43,499 nt of DNA, taken from Pseudooceanicola sp. HF7 (lineage in GTDB: Bacteria > Pseudomonadota > Alphaproteobacteria > Rhodobacterales > Rhodobacteraceae). The notes under the pieces are model-generated. The model saw only the letters and a program-made list of their open reading frames with translations. It was not told the origin of the DNA and did no database searches. The stretch lies in assembly GCF_011806405.1 (NCBI RefSeq), contig NZ_JAATOW010000039.1:1-43499 (forward strand), written 5' to 3'. This document shows, piece by piece, positions 36,855 through 43,499 of this stretch (within the stretch, counting starts at the first letter, position 1; each line of letters begins with the position of its first letter). Both the position numbers and the translations under genes were made by a program.

Positions 36855-38359
36855 GCCCGGCGCTCCATTCCGGGGAAGGTCAGGATGAAGGTGGTGCCTT
36901 CCTCGCAACTTGTGACGGCAACGGAGCCGCCCAGGCGGCGGACGTGCTTTTGCACCAGGGCCAGCCCCAGCCCGTCGCCTGCGCTGGCGGAGGAGCGGCG
37001 GAAGATGTCGAAGATGCGGGGGATCTCTGACTCCGGTATGCCGGCGCCGTTGTCGGAGACGGCGATGCTGCAGGGGTCCGAATGGGTCCGGATGCGTACC
37101 GCGACCCAATGATCCGGTTTGGCCGGGTCCTGGAACTGGCAGGCATTGGTCAGCAGATGTTCCACGGCGGTCATCAGCGTGACGCGTTCTGTCAGCACCT
37201 GCGCCGGGCCGTCGATTTCCAGCGTGAAGGCCGGGCGGGGGATGCGCAGCCCGTCCCAGCAGGTGGTGATCGCCTGGGTCAGGTCCACGACCTCGGGCGT
37301 GGTGCCCTCTGCCCCCATACGGGCCAGGGTCAGGACGGTTTCCACCTTGCGGATGTTGCGCTGGCTGGTCTGGAGCGCCTCTTCGATATTGGCGCGGCAT
37401 TCTTCGAATTCACCGTCGTCGAAATCCTCAAGGCAGAGCTCAAGCAGGCCGGAGATCGTGGCGAGCGGCGCGCGCAGGTCATGGCTGGCGGAATAGGCGA
37501 ATTGCGTCAGCTCATCGCTGAGCGCGGCCAGGCGGTCATTGCGCGCCTTCAGCTCTGCCTCATGGGCGAAGCTCTTGGACATGTCGACCAGGGTGGCCAT
37601 CACATGGGCGCGGTCATCATCCCCGGTCGGCGAGAGAGAGATCTGCACCGGGGTTTCCTGGCCGGAGGGCTGGCGGAGCCGGATCACGTGGCCGCCGGTG
37701 ATCGGCTTGGGCACGGGCTGATCGAAGTAGATTTCGCGCAGGTCGTCAAAGCCGGTCCAGGCATCCGGAGAGACATGGCTGTCCAGCGTGGTGCCGATCA
37801 GCTGGCGCGGGTCCGCCCCGAGGATGCGGCAGGCCGCGCGATTGAGAAGCTCGATCTCTCCGGCGCGGGTAAGCAGCACCATGGCGGAGGCCGAGGCGTC
37901 CAGAGCGGCCAGCAGCCGGTGTTCAGAGGCCTTGCGTTCGGTGATGTCCAGGACAGTGACGAAGATCAGCTCCCGATCGCCGACGTTGACCGGGGCAAGC
38001 CCGATCTCTACCGGGATCAGCTTGCCGTCGGCGCGGCAGCCGAAAAGCTCCCGTCCGCGGCCCATGTCGCGTTGGGTGGCATTGGTCCAGTAGGTCTGCA
38101 TCAGCTGGTCGTGCCGCTTGCGGGCGCTTTCGGGCAGCAGCCTGTGCAGGCTTTGCCCGGCCAGGCTTTCCGGGCCGTGGCCGAACATCTTTTCCAGCGC
38201 GGTATTGGCCATCTGGATGCGCCCGTCCTGTCCGACAAGCATGGCCGGCACCGGGTTGAGCTGCACGGCCGTGGCAAAGCCCGCGGCCTGACCCTGCGGC
38301 CACAGGGCCGCGGTCATTCCCGCATCGCTGCCATGTGTCGCCGAAGAGGCATAGATCAT
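36851..38359 (-). CDS. PAS-domain sensor histidine kinase
   Basis: A 502-residue soluble kinase. Two PAS domains are seen, at about residues 26-142 (NPVPAMLVGQDGRIQMANTA; ends in VTVLDITERK) and 148-262 (a DASASAMVLLTRAGEIELLNRA segment). The HisKA segment contains FAYSASHDLRAPLATISG (His293), and the ATPase domain the N box LLTNACQFQD, G1 SDNGAGIPE and G2 GDGLGLALVQK. No membrane segment is predicted, so it would sense a cytoplasmic cue. AAGGA precedes the ATG. The adjacent single-domain regulator overlaps its stop. Confidence 0.94.
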   Translation of the reverse strand: MIYASSATHGSDAGMTAALWPQGQAAGFATAVQLNPVPAMLVGQDGRIQMANTALEKMFGHGPESLAGQSLHRLLPESARKRHDQLMQTYWTNATQRDMGRGRELFGCRADGKLIPVEIGLAPVNVGDRELIFVTVLDITERKASEHRLLAALDASASAMVLLTRAGEIELLNRAACRILGADPRQLIGTTLDSHVSPDAWTGFDDLREIYFDQPVPKPITGGHVIRLRQPSGQETPVQISLSPTGDDDRAHVMATLVDMSKSFAHEAELKARNDRLAALSDELTQFAYSASHDLRAPLATISGLLELCLEDFDDGEFEECRANIEEALQTSQRNIRKVETVLTLARMGAEGTTPEVVDLTQAITTCWDGLRIPRPAFTLEIDGPAQVLTERVTLMTAVEHLLTNACQFQDPAKPDHWVAVRIRTHSDPCSIAVSDNGAGIPESEIPRIFDIFRRSSASAGDGLGLALVQKHVRRLGGSVAVTSCEEGTTFILTFPGMERRA

Positions 38360-38729
38360 ACCGCGTTCCTTGTCATGGGATCCCGGGGAGCCAGCGCGCT
38401 GGCGGTCTGCCTTTCGTGCGAAAGGCTACCCCCGAAGCCCTTGTGTCCTTCAGAAGTAAGAGAGAGGTCTTTCGGCTCTGTTAAGATCGCCCGGCGGAAT
38501 AGGCGGATTTTAACGATATCCTGCCCGCCGTTTGCCCGCTCTCAGAACGCCGATGGGCCGGGTACCGGGGCCTGAAAAATGACCCCTTTCCGGACAGCTG
38601 CACCCGCGCGGCCGGTCAGGGGACGCGCGCAGGGGCCCGATCCGGCACGCGTCATAAATGTTTCAACGAACCGATACATTCCCGTCTCGAACCAGCCCTA
38701 GGAGGCCGGGGAGGAATAAGGGGATCTGC
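38360..38729. other. 370-base divergent control region, PAS kinase / phn operon
   Basis: No gene is supported here. An imperfect inverted repeat at 38480-38514 (GTTAAGATCGCC against GGCGGATTTTAAC) lies about 120 bases upstream of the PAS kinase start. A candidate Pho box (38649-38666) precedes phnC. The frame leading into phnC is open from 38658, but it lacks motifs before the GTG at 38730. Confidence 0.5.
38649..38666 (+). promoter_or_regulatory. Candidate Pho box upstream of phnC
   Basis: GCGTCAT-AAAT-GTTTCAA resembles the PhoB site CTGTCAT-AAAT-CTGTCAY: two 7-base half-sites with a 4-base A/T-rich spacer. The first half matches at 5 of 7 positions and the second at 4 of 7. It lies about 64 bases before the phnC start, where activation by phosphate starvation would be expected for a phosphonate importer. 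Confidence 0.5.
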
Positions 38730-39539
38730 GTGCTTACGATTGACAAGCTGACCAAGACTTTTGGCCGCAACACGGCGGTGGACCAGGCCAGCGTGGCCGT
38801 CGACCGCTCCATGATGATCGGCGTCATCGGGCGTTCCGGCGCGGGGAAGTCGACCCTGCTGCGGATGCTCAACCGGCTTGAGGATTGCTCTTCCGGGTCG
38901 ATCCGTTTCGAGGGGCGCGAGGTCTCCGGCCTGACGGGGGGCGACAAGCGCGCCTGGCAGGCGGATTGCGCGATGATCTTCCAGCAGTTCAACCTGGTGC
39001 CGCGCATGGACGTGGTCAGCAACGTGCTGCATGGCACGCTGAACCGCCGCTCGACCCTTGCCACGATGTTCAACCTCTACCCGGAGGCGGACATCCACCG
39101 CGCCATCGACATCCTGGAGCGCCTGGGGATTGCCGAGCACGCCCCCAAACGGGCCGAGGCCCTGTCGGGCGGGCAGCAGCAGCGCGTGGCGATTGCCCGG
39201 GCGCTGATGCAGGACCCCAAGATCATCCTGGCGGATGAGCCCATTGCCAGCCTCGACCCGATGAACGCCCAGGTGGTGATGGAGGCGCTGCGCCGCATCC
39301 ACGAGGAAGACGGTCGCATGGTCATCGCCAACCTGCACACGCTGGACACGGCGCGGCGCTATTGCGACCGGGTCATCGGGATGCGCGATGGCCGGATCGT
39401 CTTTGACGGCACCCCTGATCAACTGACAACCGGCGTCGCCCGCGACATCTACGGCGCCGACGCGCGCTTTTCCGAAGCCGCGACCTCGACAGAGATCGGC
39501 AGCCTGGACCGCGCCGCTCTGACCCCCGCTACAGCCTGA
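38730..39539 (+). CDS. phnC: Phosphonate ABC transporter ATP-binding protein
   Basis: A 269-residue ABC ATPase for phosphonate uptake. Walker [18 protein letters not shown] is near residue 33, the Q-loop [20 protein letters not shown] near 84, the signature [17 protein letters not shown] near 145, Walker [14 protein letters not shown] near 168, and the switch histidine in ANLHTLD. The PhnC-specific region with [14 protein letters not shown] is present. The frame opens at 38658, but a GTG at 38730 with AAGGGG before it gives the family N terminus and length. It is the first gene of the phn operon. Confidence 0.95.
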   Translation: MLTIDKLTKTFGRNTAVDQASVAVDRSMMIGVIGRSGAGKSTLLRMLNRLEDCSSGSIRFEGREVSGLTGGDKRAWQADCAMIFQQFNLVPRMDVVSNVLHGTLNRRSTLATMFNLYPEADIHRAIDILERLGIAEHAPKRAEALSGGQQQRVAIARALMQDPKIILADEPIASLDPMNAQVVMEALRRIHEEDGRMVIANLHTLDTARRYCDRVIGMRDGRIVFDGTPDQLTTGVARDIYGADARFSEAATSTEIGSLDRAALTPATA

Positions 39540-39550
39540 CATTCATCTCG

Positions 39551-39575
39551 CCCCGTGCCGTCGCGCGGGGTTTTT
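39551..39575 (+). terminator. Terminator-like hairpin between phnC and phnD
   Basis: CCCCGTGC/GCGCGGGG (39551-39558 with 39563-39570, one G-U pair, 4-base loop) is followed directly by TTTTT (39571-39575), the full pattern of an intrinsic terminator. It sits 11 bases after the phnC stop and 18 bases before the phnD ATG, inside what should be one operon, so it probably acts as a partial terminator or attenuator. Confidence 0.75.
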
Positions 39576-39592
39576 CGCAAGGAGCACTCAAG

Positions 39593-40492
39593 ATGAAGAA
39601 ACTGATCGCGGCCGTCCTGGCCACCACTGCCCTGACCGGTGCCGCCTCCGCACAGGAGATCACCGAATTCCGCCTTGGCATCCTGGGCGGCGAGAACGCA
39701 CAGGACCGGATGGCCAACAACCAGTGCTATTCCGACAAGATATCAGAAGCGCTCGGCGTGCCGGTGAAGGTCTTCACCCCGGCCGATTACAACGGCGTCA
39801 TGCAGGGCCTGCTGGGCGGCACCATCGACGCGGCCTGGATGGGCGCCTCCAGCTATGCCGGCACCTATATCGCCGATCCCGAGGCGGTCGAGCCGGTGCT
39901 GGTCAAGCAGAACCTGGACGGCTCCATCGGCTATTACTCCATTGGTTTCGCGCGCAAGGACAGCGGCGTGACCGACCTGGCCGGCCTGGAAGGCAAGAAG
40001 TTCGGCTTCGGTGATCCGAACTCCACCTCCGGCTACCTGATCCCCTCCGTGGAGATCGCGGAAGCGGGCTACGACATGACCCCGGGCAGCTTCTTCGGGG
40101 ACGTCGTCTTTACCGGCGGCCACGAGCAGACCATCGTTGCGGTCAACAACGGCGACGTGGATGCCGGCGTGACCTGGGCCGATGGCCAGGGCGACTGGGA
40201 AGACGGCTACAACTCCGGCGCGCTGCGCAAGGCCGTTGACGCGGGCCTGGTGGACATGAACGACCTGACCCAGATCTGGCAGTCCAACGTCATCCCCGAG
40301 GGCCCCTTCGTGATGCGCAAGGCGCTGCCGCAGGACGTCAAGGATGCCGTGATCGAGCTGACGGCGAACCTTTGGGAAGAAGATGCCGATTGCGCCTATG
40401 GCGTGGCCTCGGGCGATGCGAAGGATTTCATCCCCGTCACCCATGAGACCTACAAGTCCATCGTTGCCGCCCGCCTGGCAAAGAGCAACTGA
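39593..40492 (+). CDS. phnD: Phosphonate ABC transporter substrate-binding protein
   Basis: A 299-residue periplasmic binding protein. A signal peptide ends near residue 20 (GAASA). Family features are FRLGILGGENAQDRMANN, VFTPADYNGVMQGLLGGTIDAAWMG at about residues 60-84, FGFGDPNSTSGYLIPS, and VFTGGHEQTIVAVNNGDVDAGVTW. These ligand-contact motifs match PhnD, which binds alkylphosphonates such as 2-aminoethylphosphonate; phosphite or phosphate esters are alternatives. AAGGAG precedes the ATG. Confidence 0.95.
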   Translation: MKKLIAAVLATTALTGAASAQEITEFRLGILGGENAQDRMANNQCYSDKISEALGVPVKVFTPADYNGVMQGLLGGTIDAAWMGASSYAGTYIADPEAVEPVLVKQNLDGSIGYYSIGFARKDSGVTDLAGLEGKKFGFGDPNSTSGYLIPSVEIAEAGYDMTPGSFFGDVVFTGGHEQTIVAVNNGDVDAGVTWADGQGDWEDGYNSGALRKAVDAGLVDMNDLTQIWQSNVIPEGPFVMRKALPQDVKDAVIELTANLWEEDADCAYGVASGDAKDFIPVTHETYKSIVAARLAKSN

Positions 40493-40506
40493 TCGACCTT
40501 ACCCCC

Positions 40507-40535
40507 CGAAGGGCCCGCACTGCGCGGGCCCTTCG
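40507..40535 (+). other. Strong hairpin between phnD and phnE1
   Basis: A perfect 12-bp stem CGAAGGGCCCGC/GCGGGCCCTTCG with a 5-base loop begins 15 bases after the phnD stop. Only a short interrupted T stretch follows. It resembles 3'-protecting hairpins that raise binding-protein mRNA over permease mRNA. Confidence 0.7.
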
Positions 40536-40559
40536 CCTGTTTTACGAAGGCTTTCCCGC

Positions 40560-41450
40560 ATGGCTGACCTGACCGCCTCTGTCCCTGGGGCCCGTTCATC
40601 GGCGCAGATCCGCGCCGACTACCTGGAAATCGCGCGCCGCAAGCGGGTCTATTCCGCGATCCTTGTGGCGATCTTCGCTGCCCTGATGATCTCTGGCTTC
40701 ATGCTGGCGGACAGTCGCAATGCGGGCGGCTTCTGGGACGGGCTGCACCAGATCTTCGATTTCCCGAAACTGGTCATCGCCGAGGCCTGGGAGAAACGCG
40801 CCAACCTGCCGGCCAATATCGCCCGCTACCTGCCCGCGCTGATCGAGACGCTGAACATCGCCGCCGTGGCGACGCTGATCGGGGCGATGCTGGGCACGGT
40901 GCTGTCGATGCTGTCGACCCGTGGCCTGGCGCGCTGGCCGCGGGCGATCCCGCTGTTCCGCCGCCTCATGGACGTGATGCGCGCCGTTCCGGAGATCGTC
41001 ATCGCGCTGATCCTGATCTTCGTGCTGGGCGGGGGCCCGGTGCCGGCGATGATCGCCATCGCCTTCCATACCTCTGGCGCGCTTGGCAAGCTCTTCTCCG
41101 AGGTGAACGAGAACGCCTCTCTCAAGCCGGTGGAGGGGCTGGCCTCTGTCGGGGCGACCTGGACGCAGCGCATGGTGCTGGGCGTCATGCCGCAGGTCGC
41201 GCCCAATTACCTGAGCTACGCGCTGCTGCGCTTCGAGATCAACATCCGCGCCTCTGCCATCCTGGGCTTCGTCGGGGCAGGGGGGATCGGCTACGAGCTG
41301 AAGAACTCCATGTCCTGGGGGATCGGCAAGTTCGACGAGGCGGCGGCGATCTTCCTGCTGCTCTTCCTGACGATCGTCGGGGTGGACCAGCTGTCGAGCT
41401 ACTTCCGCAACCTGCTGACCCATGGCCGCAAGAAAGGTGTCTTCCTGTGA
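40560..41450 (+). CDS. phnE: Phosphonate ABC transporter permease
   Basis: A 296-residue inner-membrane permease (first of two PhnE proteins). An N-terminal segment near residues 30-50 is followed by a BPD_transp_1 core with about five membrane spans. The coupling-helix region is GLASVGATWTQRMVLGVMPQVAPNYLSYALLRFE, preceded by FHTSGALGKLFSEVNEN and followed by GFVGAGGIGYELKNSM. The frame opens earlier inside phnD, but the ATG at 40560 follows GAAGG and fits the family start. Its stop overlaps the start of the second permease gene (GTGA). Confidence 0.94.
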   Translation: MADLTASVPGARSSAQIRADYLEIARRKRVYSAILVAIFAALMISGFMLADSRNAGGFWDGLHQIFDFPKLVIAEAWEKRANLPANIARYLPALIETLNIAAVATLIGAMLGTVLSMLSTRGLARWPRAIPLFRRLMDVMRAVPEIVIALILIFVLGGGPVPAMIAIAFHTSGALGKLFSEVNENASLKPVEGLASVGATWTQRMVLGVMPQVAPNYLSYALLRFEINIRASAILGFVGAGGIGYELKNSMSWGIGKFDEAAAIFLLLFLTIVGVDQLSSYFRNLLTHGRKKGVFL

Positions 41451-42769
41451 GCATGACCTACGCCCAAGCCGCCCCGGACCTGCACGCGCAGGCCAGTGCA
41501 TTGTTCAAGCGCAAGCGGGTGTGGTCCTTTGCCATGCCGGGGCTGGTGCTGGCCTACCTGCTTTATGCCTTCGTCGCCTTCGACGTGGCGGGGCTGTTTG
41601 CCTCTGCCCGCTGGGACAACGGGCTGCACCTGATCAAGGATACCTACAGCTACAAGACCCATGTCACGCGGGACAACCGCACCGGCGCGGTCAGCTATGC
41701 CATCGAGGGTGAGCGCAAGGGCGAATACCCCGAAGGCCAGCATCCCGAATGGGCGGTCACCACGGGGGATGTCACCACCATCGCCCTGACCCATGGCCAG
41801 GAGGTGCGCTATTACCCAGATCACGTGGAATACGAGGTGCCGGGCTATGGCATCATCCGCGCCGCGCCGGGGCGCAGCGGCGTCAATGCCACTCTGCCGG
41901 CGGGCCCGGTGCCGGACTGGATCAATGCCTCTGCCAACCGCCTGTCCACCAGCAACGAGGCCGGCCGCGTCACGATCACCCGCAACCGGACCGAGGTCTT
42001 CCGCTATGCCACCGGTTGGGAGCTGTTCTTCTTCACCCTGGACAGCCCCTACCATGGCCTTGGCCTTGGCGAGGTGGTGACCCTGGCCTGGGCCGGTGAG
42101 ATGCCCCAGATCTGGGGCGATTTCTGGCAGAACAGGATGTGGCGCCACTCTGACGTGGCCTGGGCCCTGTTCGAGACGGTCTTGATGGCTTTCCTAGGGA
42201 CTTTCGGCGCGGCCCTGGTGGCGCTGCCGCTGGCCTTCCTGGCGGCGCGGAACTTCACCCCGCTGCTGGTGGTGCGCCAGGCCTGTCGGCGCGTCTTCGA
42301 CCTGTGCCGCGGCGTGGATGCGCTGATCTGGACCATCGTGCTGTCGCGCGCCTTCGGGCCCGGCCCGCTGACCGGGGCGCTGGCGATCCTGCTGACGGAT
42401 ACCGGGAGCTTCGGCAAGATGTTCTCTGAAACGCTGGAGAACGTGGATGACAAGCAGATCGAGGGCATCCGCTCGACCGGGGCCAACCCGGTGCAGCGCT
42501 ACCGCTTCGGCGTGCTGCCGCAGGTGACGCCGGTCTTCCTGAGCCAGGTGCTGTATTTCTTCGAAAGCAACACGCGCTCTGCCACGGTCATCGGGGCGAT
42601 CACGGGGGGCGGGATCGGCCTGCTGCTGACCCAGGCGATGATCACCCAGAAGGACTGGGAAGAGGTGACCTATTACATCATCCTGATCATCCTGACGGTC
42701 TTCGTGATGGACAGCCTGTCCGGCTGGTTGCGCCGCAAGCTGATCAAGGGGGATGCAGGCGGTCACTGA
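41447..42769 (+). CDS. phnE: Phosphonate ABC transporter permease, large second subunit
   Basis: A 440-residue permease. One membrane span near residues 28-48 is followed by a roughly 170-residue hydrophilic region (about 60-215) before the BPD_transp_1 core (about 235-430), which shows [20 protein letters not shown] and [23 protein letters not shown]. Compared with PhnE1 (296 residues) the extra region is probably periplasmic and could contact PhnD. The start is the GTG at 41447 overlapping phnE1, or the ATG two codons later. The two permeases should form a heterodimer. Confidence 0.93.
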   Translation: MSMTYAQAAPDLHAQASALFKRKRVWSFAMPGLVLAYLLYAFVAFDVAGLFASARWDNGLHLIKDTYSYKTHVTRDNRTGAVSYAIEGERKGEYPEGQHPEWAVTTGDVTTIALTHGQEVRYYPDHVEYEVPGYGIIRAAPGRSGVNATLPAGPVPDWINASANRLSTSNEAGRVTITRNRTEVFRYATGWELFFFTLDSPYHGLGLGEVVTLAWAGEMPQIWGDFWQNRMWRHSDVAWALFETVLMAFLGTFGAALVALPLAFLAARNFTPLLVVRQACRRVFDLCRGVDALIWTIVLSRAFGPGPLTGALAILLTDTGSFGKMFSETLENVDDKQIEGIRSTGANPVQRYRFGVLPQVTPVFLSQVLYFFESNTRSATVIGAITGGGIGLLLTQAMITQKDWEEVTYYIILIILTVFVMDSLSGWLRRKLIKGDAGGH

Positions 42770-42809
42770 TCGCCGCGCTCCTACCCCCTTTCCCCTGTTC
42801 AAATCCCGC

Positions 42810-42837
42810 GCGCCGGAGGCATCCTTGCCTTCGGCGC
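42810..42837 (+). other. Hairpin before the hexapeptide transferase gene
   Basis: A 12-bp stem GCGCCGGAGGCA/TGCCTTCGGCGC (one G-U pair) with a 4-base loop lies between phnE2 and the transferase gene. It ends 17 bases before the next ATG, without a T run. It could be a processing site or control translation of the last gene. Confidence 0.6.
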
Positions 42838-42854
42838 ATTTCCATGGAGGTCCC

Positions 42855-43472
42855 ATGCCCCGCTTGAGCGAAGAACCCACCCTGCAGGAAGATGTCAGCC
42901 TGACCGAGGTCGAGCTGGGCCGGTACACGGAGATCGGCAAGGGCAGCCGCATCGCCTATTCCACCCTGGGGGATTACTCCTACACGGATCGTTATGCCGA
43001 TATCGCCAATGCCACTGTGGGCAAGTTCGCCAATATCGCCAGTTTCGTGCGGATCGGGGCGACGGATCATCCACTGGAGACGGCGGCCTGCCACCATTTC
43101 CTTTATCGATCTTCCGATTACTGGGAGGATGCGCAGGACGACGCGGCGTTCTTCGCCAGGCGCCGCGCGCGACGGGCGCGGATCGGGCATGACACCTGGA
43201 TCGGACACAACGCGATGATCAAGCCCGGGGTCACGGTCGGAGATGGCGCCGTGGTGGCCGCCGGTGCCATCGTGACCCGGGATGTCGCGCCCTACACGAT
43301 CGTTGCCGGCACCCCGGCGAAGGTGCTGCGCCTGCGCCAGCCCGCCGATGTCGCGCGGCGCCTGATCGCGCTGGCCTGGTGGGATTGGGGACATGCGCGC
43401 CTGCGCTCAGCGCTCGAGGATTTCCGGGCTCTGACGGCGTTGGAGTTCCTGGAGAAATACGAGGGGGCGTGA
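42855..43472 (+). CDS. Phosphonate-associated hexapeptide-repeat acetyltransferase
   Basis: A 205-residue left-handed beta-helix transferase of the xenobiotic/CAT group associated with phosphonate metabolism. Imperfect hexapeptide turns run from about residue 12 ([19 protein letters not shown]) through [19 protein letters not shown], and the CoA-site region [20 protein letters not shown] with [21 protein letters not shown]. The ligand is unknown; acetylation of an aminophosphonate or its breakdown product is an inference. The frame opens earlier, but the ATG at 42855 follows GGAGG. No C-P lyase gene is present before the window ends. Confidence 0.92.
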   Translation: MPRLSEEPTLQEDVSLTEVELGRYTEIGKGSRIAYSTLGDYSYTDRYADIANATVGKFANIASFVRIGATDHPLETAACHHFLYRSSDYWEDAQDDAAFFARRRARRARIGHDTWIGHNAMIKPGVTVGDGAVVAAGAIVTRDVAPYTIVAGTPAKVLRLRQPADVARRLIALAWWDWGHARLRSALEDFRALTALEFLEKYEGA

Positions 43473-43499
43473 CCTCTGAACCGGGCGCCGGGGGGCTCT

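Noticed and set aside
37082-38575. 497-codon plus-strand open frame opposite the PAS kinase gene
   Set aside because: The minus strand encodes complete PAS, HisKA and HATPase motifs; the plus-strand frame is compositionally a shadow with no motif.

Overview
The window is a GC-rich, densely packed chromosomal segment from an alphaproteobacterium, most likely a Rhodobacteraceae/Roseobacter-group member. This is inferred from gene content: a Suv3-type helicase followed by an Hsp15-like gene, fdxA and carD; an XylFGH importer with a single-domain XylG; a phnCDE1E2 importer followed by a hexapeptide transferase; hisB-hisH-hisA-hisF-hisE; and tRNA-Tyr beside an rlmB-type methyltransferase. No insertion sequence, phage, integrase or CRISPR array was seen. 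About 42 protein genes and one tRNA are supported.

Layout. 1-2869 (minus): truncated oligoendopeptidase F, an alpha/beta hydrolase and an SCP2-like protein. 2941-7998 (plus): exported TPR protein, Suv3-like helicase, Hsp15-like protein, FdxA, CarD and a terminator. 8033-11776: divergent cobS and cobT, then a CPA2 antiporter with a TrkA-N domain whose stop overlaps that of cobT. 12001-15394 (minus): a 748-residue membrane protein resembling a GspL/PilM plus GspC/PilP fusion, and a glycosyltransferase-like protein. 15612-25913: xylose regulon, with xylF-xylH-xylG-xylA-xylB on minus, divergent ROK regulator xylR on plus, a di-haem cytochrome c peroxidase joined to the end of the xyl operon, and a CRTAC1-type FG-GAP/ASPIC protein joined to xylR. 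25914-28181: tRNA-Tyr, an 11-bp tandem repeat, the methyltransferase gene, a candidate small RNA and a CoA-binding protein. 28240-34390: histidine genes on minus, interspersed with three small membrane proteins, a beta-lactamase-fold hydrolase and an inverted DUF2147 gene. 34537-38359: two soluble histidine kinases and two receiver-only response regulators. 38649-43472 (plus): a candidate Pho box, phnC-phnD-phnE1-phnE2 and a hexapeptide transferase.

How it works together. XylFGH brings in xylose, XylA isomerises it to xylulose and XylB phosphorylates that; XylR probably acts on AT-rich inverted repeats in the divergent promoter. PhnCDE imports phosphonates or related phosphorus compounds, probably under phosphate control. 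The His proteins carry out middle steps of histidine synthesis.

The least explained elements are the terminator-ended RNA candidate with a possible kissing/pseudoknot interaction (27500-27591), the five-copy 11-bp repeat before rlmB (26544-26598), the GspL/GspC-like fusion, the exported peroxidase and CRTAC1 proteins attached to the two ends of the xylose regulon, and the series of strong hairpins at cistron junctions in both importer operons.
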